Below are positions 11,377-24,238 of a DNA stretch of 64,000 nucleotides, piece by piece. The position numbers were made by a program, and so were the translations under genes. Under the pieces are notes generated by a model that searched no databases, was not told the origin of the DNA, and saw nothing but the letters and a program-made list of their open reading frames with translations. Source of the stretch: Galaxea fascicularis (lineage: Eukaryota > Cnidaria > Anthozoa > Scleractinia > Euphylliidae); the NCBI GenBank assembly GCA_948470475.1, contig OX419340.1, positions 23,990,067 through 24,054,066 on the forward strand. The letters run 5' to 3'. Numbering within the stretch: position 1 is the first letter of the stretch; the number at the start of each line of letters is the position of its first letter.

Positions 11377-14300
11377 TCAGTAATACTCCACTAGACGCAC
11401 CATACAAGAGGAAAGAACGATTCCAATCAACTGTATGAAAGGAAAGAAACGGCAACGAGACCCCATTATAAGTTATTGGATACGGCATATACAGGTAAAA
11501 AATACAAGGAAACGGATATTTGAGGGGGGGGGGGGGGGGATTAAGAGACTCCGGAGTATCGAAACTGGCATTATAGGGATACAAACCACAGGAATCTACA
11601 GGATCCGGGACATTTAGGCCACAAATTAATGGGATAGGGTATACTCAGTCCCCCCCCCCCTGATGGTGCCTCAGAAACGTCACAATTATCCATGAGCGTG
11701 AGCCATAACAACGGGTAAGGTTTTTATGTCGGGTTAGTATGACTTTGTTTCGTAAATCGCCCTATTTTGATCTCGAAGATGATACAAAGAGCAAATGTAT
11801 TGAACTCTTGCAATATTATTGTCTTCGTGTACCCCATGTACGCTTACCCACAAGTGCTGAACCCTATTGTCACGTACCTGGAAAGCACTAAGAAGAACCG
11901 CTACCAGCCCCAGTATGAAGACACGCTCTCGAAAGTATTCGCTTAACTTTGAAATACATCCCTGGAAAAGAGTGATTCTATCAGTCAGAAATTTATAGCG
12001 AACGATAATTTATTTAAAAATGTGTGCTACCTTCAAGTGAACAACAAAATGTAACTCATTTGGCCGTTTTGTTGCGGGTGTGTTAGAAGAAACTTTTTGG
12101 TTTTTCCACTGCATGGAGCGGCACAGAACTAGAATATATTCAAAACTTGAATTTATATTTTTATGCGTTCCCTTTCTTCAACCTAATCTGGGTCAAATTG
12201 CAAAGAAGGTATGTCAGTAGAGAACAGTCGGGAAACAAATTAACGACGTTTGTGATGCACTGGAGGTGCCTTACGACGGCAATGAAGACTGATACTCCTA
12301 ACTCCCAGGTTGTACCTCACGATAGATGTTTGAGGGATGATCCCTTTTGCCACAGGCTGGTGTGGTCGTCTTGCAGCATGATTCTGGAACGGACAAATTC
12401 TCGTTCTCTGGCATCTGCTTCCAAGACGTGACGTTCCAGGAAGAATACGATAGACCGCCACAACACTTGTGCTAGAATGCATGAAGTATAAATCAGTAAA
12501 CGAGATCAAAGCGGTGGTCGATAATGTCACTTGTGTGCTACGATCGTCGTAGTCTTGAATGTCACTACATTCTTAAAACTGTAGTTGATCGGCACGACTG
12601 CGACTGACGTTCGTTCTTATTTTCATTTTCTTATTAAGTTATTCAAAATCTTGTTTGAGAGGAAAGAGATCAAGGAAAATGCAGGAAAGAACAAGTGAAT
12701 TTCAAAGCAGAGAAAAAAGATAACTATAGAAAAACTTTGTTTAAGTGTACATTTGCGTATATTCATTAAACTTTTCTGATAAATTTAAAGTCACTAAAGC
12801 CTCTGATGGCTCAATGAAAGCAGTAGCAGCAGAACAAAATGAAACTTGAAAAAAGCTGGAAATGAAAGAAACAAGAACAATTTCGTACTCTCTGTTGAAG
12901 GATGTCAAATGACTGTTTAACATCATCTGATGTACCGTACTCATTCATTCTGTCGATAGCAGTTTTATCTAAGTCTTCCTCAATCTAAAATGAAAAATAA
13001 TATTAGCAGTTTTTGATAAGTTTATTACTTAACAGATAACACATAGGAAATTGTTACTGACAAGATCCCGCCCGCAGTTGTTATCAACTTATGCAGCTGA
13101 AAAAGAAACCTGGAGTTCAACCAACCTATGATGAACGCCCGCAATATTCCTTCCAATTATGGGCTATAATCAGTGGAACGGTAGAACAGACAATTGTGAG
13201 TCCGTGAAATGCCCAACGAGTGTAAATAGACGATATATACTAGTTATATAATGCTTTTGAGTATTTATACCATAGAATATCCCAAGAGTCACAAAGAAAA
13301 ATACAAGTGACGACTGGGATATTCCGGCTTGGTATATCAACAGATAGCTTGGCATAACTAATTTATACTATTTCATAGAAAAAAATAACCCTAAACAATC
13401 GATGCGAAGAACGATGAGAGGTTCGGTGGAATACTAACGAATATAACAACGGCTTTCCTGCATTCTGATTGCCTGTATTTTCTATGGCATAACAATAAAG
13501 CATAAAGGCATCGCGACAAGTAAACGTGACCTGATCTTAGCAGTTATGGGATCACCTCAGTGTGCAGTTGAGAGAAACGTTTACCAAATTTAACCGTCTC
13601 TCAGCGGCACACTGAGTGTTGTTAATAAGTATACGTGACAAAACTGGTGCCTCTTACCTGAGTTCGGTGTACAAACGCTACAATTCCTATTGAGCATTCG
13701 ATGATAAAGATCAGCGTTAACATAATAAGGAACTGTAAAAAACAAATTAAACTTTAATAAAAAGATTTGGACAAGATGAAAGTTTGAGCGAGAAAATGGG
13801 GTCCCTGTCATGTTAGCTCTATTGTGTGGCTAATTGTTTCACACCGAAAATATAAGTCATTCTTTCAATTCGACAGCGCACAGAAGTAAAAAGGAAATAT
13901 TTCTATGTCGAGTGAATGTTAGTGGCCCAACAGAAGCTTCCTACAATGAAAGAGTGTCTGTGAATCAACCAAGTACCACTCAGGCCCGACTACTTTGTCA
14001 GAACAATCAAGTGGCTAAAGTTAATCACACCACTTCTGTGGTATATGTTTTTAGGAGTTAGAGTGTTTGCCCTTGCGAGAAGTCCCTAATTATGGGCAAA
14101 GAGGAGGTTGAGCTGCTGGTGAACTTGTTTAGGAAGGAGGGGGCTGAATAGGGGTCAGCAAATCCGCCGATCCGTGCCAATTTTTAGGAAAATCCGCCAA
14201 TCCGCAGGTATTTTTTCGTAAATCCGAATCCGCAGTACTGTTAAAGACGTTAGCACCTTAGAACATTCATATAACTGACGTTAAATAAATATGTTTTTAA

Positions 14301-17300
14301 ATTTTAATTTTGAAATTGATTAAAATTATTTTTTTTTTTAACTTTTTAAACGTTTTTTTTTTTTTATTAAAAACTAGTGAGCAACATACAGCAGCAGATC
14401 GTGTCACAGAGCTGTCTAGTTGATTTGTTTCTGAGAGGAAAAGTGTCCCATCAAAAGTAACTGTTAGATCTAGCAATGACCAGAACCAGGTTACTAACCA
14501 GCGGTTTTCGTTGAAACAATGGTTATTTACAGAATGATGGTCCATGAGGTAGTTACTGTACTTAAGCAGCATTATTTTTACCTCAAAATGAACTGTTTAC
14601 ATAAAAAACCTTAAATGCGTGAGAAATAATAGTGTCAGCGTGTGAGCGTAAGATTCGTGTGCATGAATCTCACGCTCAATGCGTGAGACTTGACAGCTCT
14701 GTTATCAACATTATCAAGGGAGGATGAGAAACCTTCTTCACTGAGACTTATCAGAGACTTTTACAAGAACGATAAAAGAAGTAGTTCAAACCATTAGCGT
14801 AAAACTAATCCTTTGCCAGTTTTGTTAGATCCCTGATGGCGTCTGTGTTATCAGACAAAACCAGATCTGTTGCTGTGTGCTATTTGACTAGTTTATGGTA
14901 AAAACTAAAAAAAATGTCTAATCTACGATCCGTACTTCAAAACAAACAAAATCCATAATCCATGCTGAAATATTGAAGAAATCCTTGATCCACTGGGCTT
15001 TTAAAATCCGCCAATCCGTAAAATATATCCCTCAAAATCCGAAAACCGAACAACGTTTTTTAGCGAAATCCGTCGATCCCCGAACCTATTCAACCCCCTC
15101 AGGAAAAAATGAACTCAAGGCCACTTTCATTAACAGCCTGAATTTCATACACGAGCGCTTTTCCACAGTTTTATTTGGTTAGACCGGATAAAAGAAAATA
15201 AAATGTGTCGCAAGTTCAGCCAATGCAAATGAAGAGGACAATTCGCATAGACCAAATAAAATGCATCTTTTCCCACGAAAATAAGGATGGGGAGGGAACA
15301 CGTGAAAGTGACTTTTTGTAGGGAACAGCTTATTCCGAGGGCACTTCTTCCCCCTCTCCCCCCCCCCCCCCCAAAAAAAAGATCATGTAACGCAGGATAT
15401 AAATTTTAGCGGCTCAAACAAATTGATTTGCAAAAAAGAAGTGCCAGTTCACTTGAAGAGACCTTTTCTCATGATATGCAATGGGAACTAGTTTGTTTTG
15501 GCAAGTTTTCTCAGGCGTGGCTTTGCTTGGGTGCCTTGCTCCGCTGCCCACCATGGTTATGCTATGGCTATTCCACCTTTTATTTATGTTTAGTTTTAAT
15601 TTCAATTAACTATTAAGCTACTATCATTGCGCAGATTCATTGTCCGCCAGGGATACATCGATGTTATTCACAAGCACATCACTTCCTATTGTTGTAATTG
15701 CTCGGCCTGTACGCGACGTAACTGTAATAATCATATTTTAGGTGTACCTACTAAGACATAGGGAACATACCTGTGATTAAGGTTTCAATAGTTATGCTGC
15801 TTCTCTGACCTATGCTTGATGCGTGTGAATACTAAGATATCTTTACTCACCGAAATGAGGAAATATCTGTGCTCCTTGATGATTCCATAACATCCGCAGA
15901 TGCACACGATCATGATGAGTCCGCCGGTGCCAATCATCAGACCAACAATGATGAGGAACCACGAACTACCCAAAAGCACATTGTACTCGCTCTCAAACAT
16001 TAGAGTCCAGGCCCCTACTATCACCAGCGCTGCGCCGCTTAACTGAAAGAAGGAAAAAATAAGAACGATGTTGATTATGCAAAGATCGCAAAACCTGTCC
16101 AGATACAATTTTAACTGATGATTAAGTTCGGCGTTTCTTTCTTTAAGTTGGCCACAATAGGAGCCCATCACCAGGCCTTTCCCGATTGCGCTCGTAAAAT
16201 CCTAAAAAAGTGCTGGCAAAAATGGCTAAAAAGTGCTCAACATCTCAAAATAGTGCTCAAATAGTGCTAAAAGTTGTGAACAGTTTACCTCTAAAGCCTG
16301 GTTTCTACATGATCGTCCGGATCGTCCCGATTGTCCCAGTCGTCTCAAAAAATGTTCAGATGTTCGGGACGATCATATGGAAACGCTACCCAGACGATCG
16401 CAAGCGACCCGGACGACTGAGACGACCTCGATCGCTTGGATAGAATTGAGTTCTATCCGGACGATCGGGACGATCGTGTAAATTTTGAAGCGATCATATG
16501 GAAACGCTCTCAGATGACTGAGACGATCGGGACGATCGAAGGCTATCCCAGAGGTCATCACTCTTATCCCACTTTTTCAAGCTCACGGGCTCCATTTCAA
16601 ATTGGCGACAGAAAACACGGAGTTAAACACGTCGCTCTTTACGGAAGAAGTGCAAAAATATCCTGCAATTTACAACAAATTTTCTAAGGACTATGAGAAT
16701 GGGTTTACAAGGATGAATATCTGGAAAGCAATGGGAGAGAAATTCGGGTTGGACGCGACTGAAGCAGAAAAAAATATAAGAATGTCCGAACCGCGTATAG
16801 GCAATACTTGAGAAAAAAAAGTATGTTCCATCTGGCTCTGGGCGCGATGATGTCCCCTCTCCAGCAGAATTCAGTAATTTGGTTTGGTTGTCAAACCACA
16901 TTAACCAACGACCATCCACTGTTACAAACGTGAAGAGTCTCGATGAATGCGAAGATGATGCGAAGAAGCAGAAAGCATAAACAATGTCCAAGACTCGCTT
17001 GACAAAAATGGCGGCCTCTTCTTCGCGTTTTCAAAGTGTCTGAGGGGAGAATTTAATTAATTTACTTGCTTAATTTTGAACGACTAGTAGATTTATACTA
17101 AAACAACTAGATTATTCGCTCTCGATTTCTATGCGCGATAGCTGATTTGAGCTACGCCTTCATCAGCTATCACGCGATTGAAATCTCGACTGAGCTCATA
17201 ATTTAATTGTCAAATAGACGACCTTGGATAAAAAAATGAAGGAAATTTATAGACATTACAGTTGCACTGAATATGGCGATATAGAGTACAATTTGGAAGC

Positions 17301-20300
17301 CGAGATGCCCTGTCCAGAGGGAACACTTCAGGAGGAAGTGGGATGCCTATTAAACCTTGCTGGATCTTGTAGAACATGGCTAGTTGAGATAATAATCTAC
17401 GTTGTTCGTCTAGGGTGCCCCATCCGAGTTGTTTAATCGTAGGCCGAACATGAATTAATCTAGAATAGTCATGTAAGACAAATCTAGCTGCACTATGTTG
17501 AACCATTTAAATGTTGTTAATATTACATTCAGTATAAGGATTCCATGCAGAACTGGCATATTCTAACTGCGGGCGGACAACAGTAATATAAGCTTTGGAT
17601 TCTACATCCGTAGAACCCAAATCTGGGTGACTGCACTGTAGTGCAGTCACCCAGGACTCTTAGGAGGCCCAGTGTTCCATTGGCCTTGCTTGGTTCCAAC
17701 TGAGTTTCTGGTTTAAGCGATGCCTAGATATTTCAGGTAGAGGTTACTCTGGAGATGGCCTGGCCATTCATTAAATAATCGTGACAAAGTGGTACAGGTT
17801 TGCTAGTTATTCCTCAGTGATAGCATTTAGTGAGCTGGGTTTCACAAGAAATTTTGGTCTAGAGACATGTTGGTGATTAATAATGATATTGTTTATGGAT
17901 AGATGCTTGGAAATGTGGCTTAGTATTATATGTTCCATAAGCTTACAACATACACATGTAAGAGAAAAGGGGCGATAGTACGATTTGATCTTGCATCTTT
18001 ATTTTGTGTGTACAGCAGTTTTCTTGAACAATTTATCCGTCAGGGCCTGCCTTCGGTCTGACAAGGTTACAAGACTTGCCTTAACAAGCACTACATCATA
18101 CATAAAGCCGGCATGGGAAAATAATACGCATTGCCCTCTTTTGTACTGCCTCTAACTCGTGAGAAAGATACACAGGTAAACCATCATGAAAAACTGGACA
18201 GGTATATTCCGTAATTGGACGGATGCAGGTCCGATAGAACTGTACTAATTCATTAGGGCCAAGACCTGCGCGCTTTATTGAGAAAGACAAAAGAGGCGTT
18301 TCCTAGCTTTCTTGACAACTTCCGAAATATGATTCAAGTAGTTGCTGTGGGATTCTTAACAAGCCTTGATATGAACCGTCTAACTAAAGATATGTTAGAA
18401 TCCAGCTTTACCATTTTCCATAATAATATTAGAAGCCTTCGACGCAATCTTGAAACTCTAGTGACACTCTATTTACATGATCTGAACATTAATTTTAATA
18501 TAAAAGAGGTTATAATAGAGCAGATCTACCAAGTATTCCTTGCTACGTCTTTGAACATGTTCCAACACCCTTAGCTATTCGCTATTTGCAAGCCAGCCGA
18601 GTAATTGTTTGTCGTAAATGAAACTTGAAAAACTTGAAAACTTGATGCAAAGAATTCCTCAGAAGAATGACGCATAGATTGATTTAGCCCATCAAAATTT
18701 GCCCTTCCTGTAGACGTAGACCCTGTGAGGAGGCTTAGGTGGTTTAGTTCCTTTAATGTTAATGCTGAAGAGGATAGCCAGGTGCTCACTCATTCTAGAT
18801 AAAAGGTTTATATTGGAAACGACGTTCGGATACAGCTGTTTCGGGAAAGATTGTCCCAAGAAAAGCAAAGAATGCGCACGCGAAAATCCCGAAAGGTAAT
18901 TTGGGATATAATGAATATTGATAAACGTCCAGAACCAACGATGCCGCGACCATACAACCGTGAAGATCTGCGATGGCGGGCAAACGGAATGAAAAAGTTT
19001 TGAGGATGCCGTGTAGATGAAGTGGCGGTTACTCTGCATATGTCGCAGAAAACTATCCCGCAACGCAATGTGGTAAAATGCCTTATTTAACACTGAGGAA
19101 ATAAAGGCAGAAAATTTCGGACGAACAAAAACTAGTTTTATTATGCACCTGCACGTGGAATTCGTAATTATGGAGGGCAGTTCTACCCATTATGCCCTTA
19201 GAGATTGGGACAACCTTTCCCGAAACAGCAGTATACTGAAAGGCGAATTTCTCTGAAATACCAGGGAATACCTTTAAAATTATCAACAATGATGCTTAAT
19301 TGCAAACGTTCAGAGCTTGAGAAGCGATGCTTTTACTGTATAAGAAATTGAAACATTTATTACCCGATATTTACATTCACTATCATTGATTGTAATCACC
19401 TCCACTGAATATGGGACTGATATTAATCTTTTTATAAATGAAGAATCCAACGATTTTACCTCAGCCGAATTCAACCCAGGGAAGCAAAGAATGTACCAAT
19501 CAGAATGGAAATAAACTAAACAGCATAGCCCTGAGGAAAATATTGAACTGAGGCAGTCTCTTTGTTGTAAGGATCGGTAAATTACTTAGCAATGTAGATA
19601 AGTGAGAGAGAGTATGTCTGTTTTTTCGCAATGACTGTTTATTGAATATTGCCAGGTTACTAAATCACTTTTCCAGCCCCTCCCTCTACACCGTCCCTGT
19701 GGATTGAAAAATATTCATCTCCAGGCATGGACAACACCTGTCAGCAGCGAGAAAGACATAGGGCATCAACAGCAGAATTCAGGAAATGGGCTCAAGTTGT
19801 TCGGATAGGAACTTCCAGGCGACCTGGGAGCGAAACAAAGACTTCATTGGCTTCTTGACAGGGAAGCAAAAGTAGTAGTGATAGCAGCCTGGCTTAGTAC
19901 GTAGTCGAGTAATTCTTCGTATGGTCACGCAACATCGAAGGAAACGAGGGAAAGAGGAACCAATATTGTCACGTGTCTAGTTGGATGGGATTGTAATCTG
20001 GGAACCGTGGGACAACTCGTCTGTCCTCTGCAGAGGCTCAAAGGGACTATTCTTATTTACAGTTTCCGCTGAAAAGTGAAACTTAAAACTTTGATCAGGA
20101 TCTCCTGGCTATGTGACAAATGGTGAACTTTTGCTGGATCAGTCAAATTTTACGTGCGAAAATAACTTGCGTCAGTCAAAGTGGAGACAATAGTTCCGTA
20201 TAAACTGATGATTCGATGCATATGAATGAGTTAACACCAGCCAGCATGAATTCTGCACTCGCATTTATCATTCACTTCACAAAAAAAGTAAACTGGGGAA

Positions 20301-23300
20301 TTAAGCGGTCTGTTGATGCACACCGTGAACAGCTTTACAGCTTTTCTTCAGATTCCGCCGAAACGTGAAACTGATGATTCGATGCATATGAATGGAGGTA
20401 TGTTGCAGCTCTCGTAAGGTCTCACGAGATTGCCTTGCAACCCTTCAGGTGAATAAAAGAACAAACAACACAAACAATGGACCCTATCCCTAAAACAATA
20501 GAGGTGCTACACTATGCCTGCCTATGAAATTTAGAGCTTACGAGAGCTGCTACAGGACCTCTCAAGAGACTTCATTACTTCTAATAAACCACCCTAAACT
20601 TATAGGAAAGAAAGATACAATTTGCCGCGATGTGCTTACGTCCTCCACAATCTTTGAATTATTATCTCACGTTGTTGTTTTGCATATGACGACAAAATAT
20701 GTAGCAAAATGTCAAACGCACGTGCGGAGCGATGGTTTTTGTTCGTTTAAAGGAGCTCAGTCATGTTATTTCCGTCCACTGTCAAATGCTAAAATATGTC
20801 TTTAAATCAGGGAAAACCCAAAAATAACGAAGCAGTTTATTTACTCAAAACTGTGTTAAGGTACGGATGGCAAGGATGGAAATGGATTACATTTGAAAAA
20901 TTTAGCCTGAATTTTTCAAATTCTCGCACGTCATCTTGGAACTATGGCCAAAAATGCACAATGGATAACTTTTCCTGCAAAAAAAAAGATCGATTGATAT
21001 CTTTCTCCTACATTTTGGCACGAGTAAAGGTCATTAAGTGGCATTTCTGTTTGGTTTTTGCTGGAAAACAGTAAAACTCATGATAGAGCCCCTTCAACCT
21101 ATTGGTTTGAGGCGTCGGTTGTCGTTGCCGTCTTCTGGGCCGTCTTCGTTGCTAAAGCTTCGTTTTCTCTATGAAGAGAATGACAACACGAGGAGCGTGG
21201 AAAAAAAAGAGGAAAGGAAAGAGAAAATGCCACAGGAATTCATTTTAGATAGACAATGACTAATAACATTAGGGAGCTATCAACGATGAAAGACAAATAT
21301 TATCGAAAGATCTTATCTAAAAGTTCAACAGTTATCCCACAGTAACGCGAAACATGATGCTTGGGTACCAAAAAACTTCAACTACAGACTAACTCGAAAA
21401 CTAGGCGGTTCATTAACGCGCTTGGCATTACCTACATTACTACCCATATTTTCTGATAAATGACGAGAGAAACAACTAAATCTATCAAACATTTATATAA
21501 TTATCTGTAACTAGATATAACTAAATGAAATGCAAACAAATTTGTATTGTTGTTATTGTTGAATACAGTCGATTAAATGTTTTATTTCTTCCAGGGGCCA
21601 GATTGACGAAGCCCTCCTACGTTGAGATGTCACGTCGGTATTGTTTCGCACGATAGCCCATTATATTGTTGTGATATGCTAGAAAACAATACTTATGAAA
21701 CATCTTAACTTAGGAGGGCTTCGTGAATCTGGCCCTGTAGGTTGGCAAAATAGCTGTTTACGGCAAAGAAATGCAAAGCGGCTAAGTCCATTATTTAGAG
21801 TGATAAACAGACAGAGCGAGGTCGTCAATTCGAATAACTTATACAGTAATTGGATCTTTCCAAAAATGTGTATGTCGATATAGAAACAACCGCATGAAAC
21901 GTGAGTGTAAAGTCCGTAGGTCAAAACTTTTGTTCACCTTCGAAAGTCAAGATAAATGATATCAAATTATCCATTTTCATGCCAGCTTGCAGTTGGGTGA
22001 TTCTGTCAATGGCTAAATTTCTTTCTTTCTTTTAAAGAACAACAGACAGAGATATCTTTTCTCAAGTGAAAATTAAGCAGTTATTTTATAAAGTAAGAGA
22101 GATACTGCGTACCCGTGAACTCATACTAAGACAGAAAATGAAAAGTTTTCAATTATTTCATAAAAGCAATTGGCCAAATTTTCGTGTTGTTCCAGCATCC
22201 CACTCACCTCAGTGGAATGTGGGGAGAACACGAGAAAAGCTTGTAAATGACGAACCTGCGTTCTCGTGCTATCCGAACACCCAACTGAGAGAGTTTATTA
22301 AACCCATAGAAGATGCGGTCTATAAGTACAACAAGTTGCTTGATAACTTTTGAGTCTGTACATGAAAATTTTTCAAGTGAACCGTCTTTTCCTCTGGTAT
22401 GTTTAATGTCTGATGACGGATGTTTATTAGATGAGGATGTTCAAAAGGGTGGTATCAAATTCCCAGTCTGGATAAATTGTTAAATAGCGCCAGGAGCGGT
22501 CAATGATTCAATTAATTCACTTAAAAACTATTGGACCCTTTTCTGTGTGATGCTCGTTGTCTCTCTCACACAGCAAACGAAAATGTGCAATTTACCGGTT
22601 TGCACGATTATAAATATGGGAAGTGATCACGTGTTGCTAGTACGCGAAACTCAGACGCGTGAAGGTGGACTCAATTCAAGGCCTCTAGTGCTATTACTAT
22701 TTGATCAACACAACACGTTTTGTGCAGTCTTCTCTATAGCCTGCGCACACACACCATGATCTGCAACAAAAGAGGCTATTTTCTCCACAGAGTTGATGGT
22801 CACAAAAAGGCGGGATAAAAAAATAAGGAAATAGTTCACTGAAATTCAACCAAAATGGGAAAAACATGCGGGGTTGTGACCTTTCGCCGGATGACTTACA
22901 GTAGTTTACGAGAGAAATTTGACTAGAAGGCCTCTCATTTAACATGTTAACGCAAAACTATACGCCAAATGCTAAGAGCAATTAACCCTTTCGTATTTAA
23001 GTTAAAATGTTCACCCGATTTTCAAATAACATATTTTTCTTTGCGTTTAATCTAAGCGATCGTAAAAAAAGAATACCTGGGTATGTTGCTGTGAAATACT
23101 CGAAGTCCTTGCTTAAATAATTAATGAAAGTGATAATGGAATATAAAAAAATGAATGGTCGGTTCATGATCTTGGTCGCTACGATCAAGGATAATACCGG
23201 ATAAACATGTTATGCGGGTTATTTAAAATACTGGTACATATGAGTAATTTTAGACAATAGCATCCAAGTTGGTAACCCACAGCATGTTGTGGCTGTAGAG

Positions 23301-24238
23301 GATCATATCATCACATCATCAAAATATTTTATTTGAATAAAGTCTTTAAATACAGATATAAGAAAACACGATTTACTAATAAACAACTCCAATACACCAT
23401 TATTAATAATCAAACAATAAATACAATATTTCAGGGACACCCAACGAGAAACTTCGATGAGAGGGAGAGTCTACTCGTTCTAAGACTTTCGGATAATGAA
23501 TGCAATGCCGAAAAGCTACCGATTTCTTAACTAAAAGATCAACTAAAAGATTCGCAACCAGGGAAATCCAGGGGAATATAGTCCCTTAGATTATCGGAAG
23601 GGCCATTTTTCCAATTTTTGCCTCTTGAAAAGGCCACCTAGCATTTTCGCGTAAGCAAATAGTTCGCAGAGTAGTTCTTCGAAGGTGACATTCAGCTAAC
23701 AAATTCTGAAATGAAGATTTAATTCCCAAAAATTTTCGGGCACTTCAATTTTCAGCTAAGAAATCCGAACAGATCAAATTTTTCTAGCTAGTTAGAAAAA
23801 CTCTTTAAACAGTCTTTAAACATTACAAGGAGCCTAGAAATATCCCTCAAAGGTTTTTTTTGCTTAATTTGCTCGTTGGGTGCCCCTGATATTTCTGATT
23901 GATATTTCCGTCACTCGAATCGAGCATTTCAGCTTAAACGAAAGACCATCAAAAGTTCAAAAGGTCTGCACCCTACGCAAAAACTACTTTATACAGATTA
24001 AAAATCCATAGAACTTGTTATCTGAAATGTTTGGTTTAATTCTGTAGAACTACAGTTCTCCAAAGAATGCGATCACAAGTCTTATGGAATTACAAGAAAA
24101 TACGTAACTGACACTCACCCAATAAAGAAAAGTAAACATGTGCATTGGCGTCTTCAGGCATCTTACGCTACAGCATCGTCTTCCGCGCTTTTTCTTGAGC
24201 TCGACGTTTCTCCATTCGGAGTATTCTGCGGGTAACAT
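11377..24238 (-). CDS. CD151/TSPAN11-like tetraspanin (tetraspanin A), complete
   Basis: Tetraspanins are four-pass membrane proteins that organise receptor and integrin microdomains. Seven exons on the minus strand, all in phase 0: 24119-24238, 15851-16042, 13658-13732, 12889-12984, 12316-12471, 11878-11961 and 11377-11430, giving 258 residues. TM1 spans the exon 1/2 junction (about 33-56), TM2 about 69-93, TM3 about 102-126, TM4 about 227-252. The large loop has CCG (164-166), ESCC (191-194), C201 and GC (214-215), six cysteines in all, and an N-glycosylation site NVT (174). RDHPSNIY at 204-211 closely resembles the CD151 group. Cysteines 22, 23 and 27 before TM1 could be palmitoylated (inference). 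The exon-4 donor is GTACGA, atypical but supported by the same exon length in tetraspanin B. Intron 1 is about 8 kb and full of repeats. The start is the ATG at 24238, with a basic tail before TM1. Confidence 0.92.
14148..15098. repeat. Repeat region bounded by AATCCGCC(A/G)ATCCG motifs
   Basis: Words such as AAATCCGCCGATCCG and AAAATCCGCCAATCCG cluster at 14158-14240, and again at 15002-15080. The outer edges GGGGGCTGAATAGGGG and CCTATTCAACCCCC are inverse of each other. Probably a roughly 950-base mobile element in tetraspanin A intron 2. The family is unknown. Confidence 0.45.
16300..16560. repeat. GACGATCG-rich repeat block
   Basis: A short dense region built from variants of GGACGATCGGGACGATCG in both orientations, with the phrase CGATCATATGGAAACGCT occurring twice (about 16371-16388 and 16491-16508). 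It lies directly upstream of the MADF-domain ORF and may be the end of the same mobile element (inference). Confidence 0.55.
16602..16980 (+). pseudogene. MADF-domain ORF, broken (TTG at start, one frameshift)
   Basis: MADF domains are Myb/SANT-like DNA-binding modules found in transcription factors and in the accessory protein of PIF/Harbinger transposons. The first frame shows LFTEEVQKYPAIYNKFSKDY, then FTRMNIWKAMGEKFGLD. It then leaves frame in an A-run at about 16768-16776, where the +1 frame continues with YKNVRTAYRQYLRKKK and a low-complexity tail to the stop at 16978-16980. The natural start appears to be TTG where ATG would be expected. It sits in tetraspanin A intron 1, opposite strand, so it is probably mobile-element debris and not a host exon. 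No transposase was seen nearby. Confidence 0.65.
17210..17615 (-). pseudogene. LINE reverse-transcriptase C-terminal fragment
   Basis: Reading on the minus strand gives VVRPQLEYASSAWNPYT, an in-frame stop, then VQHSAARFVLHDYS and LGWGTLDEQRRLLSQLAMFY. These are the typical C-terminal motifs of animal non-LTR retrotransposon reverse transcriptases. The stop and the truncation show it is dead. Located in tetraspanin A intron 1. Confidence 0.75.
18096..18290 (-). pseudogene. Second LINE reverse-transcriptase fragment
   Basis: Reads FSIKRAGLGPNELVQFYRTC, then IRPITEYTCPVFHDGLPVYL and LEAVQKRAMRIIFP, a pattern found near the C-terminus of another group of LINE reverse transcriptases. No intact upstream domains were seen in the window. 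Confidence 0.7.
18380..18574 (+). pseudogene. LINE endonuclease-domain fragment
   Basis: The frame reads FTIFHNNIRSLRRNLETL followed by YLHDLNINFNI. This resembles the first strands of the apurinic-type endonuclease of non-LTR retrotransposons, which start with a line like LLHxNIRSLxKN. It is on the opposite strand to the neighbouring reverse-transcriptase fragments, so several LINE insertions have been scrambled in this intron. Confidence 0.5.
18600..21590. other. Intronic stretch with no supported gene
   Basis: Part of tetraspanin A intron 1. Several open frames of 60-130 residues occur but none shows a recognisable domain. A phrase AAACTGATGATTCGATGCATATGAATG appears twice (about 20203 and 20369), suggesting an internal repeat. 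Confidence 0.5.
21592..21737. mobile_element. MITE with GGGCCAGATT...GAAGCCCTCCT ends
   Basis: Left end CAGGGGCCAGATTGACGAAG (then CCCTCCTACGTTGAGATGT) is matched by the inverse ACATCTTAACTTAGGAGGG (then CTTCGTGAATCTGGCCCTG). Terminal repeats are about 40 bases in a 146-base element. Non-coding, in tetraspanin A intron 1. Confidence 0.75.

Noticed and set aside
22066..22353. 95-codon plus-strand ORF in tetraspanin A intron 1
   Set aside because: No recognised domain and no supporting copy; treated as chance.
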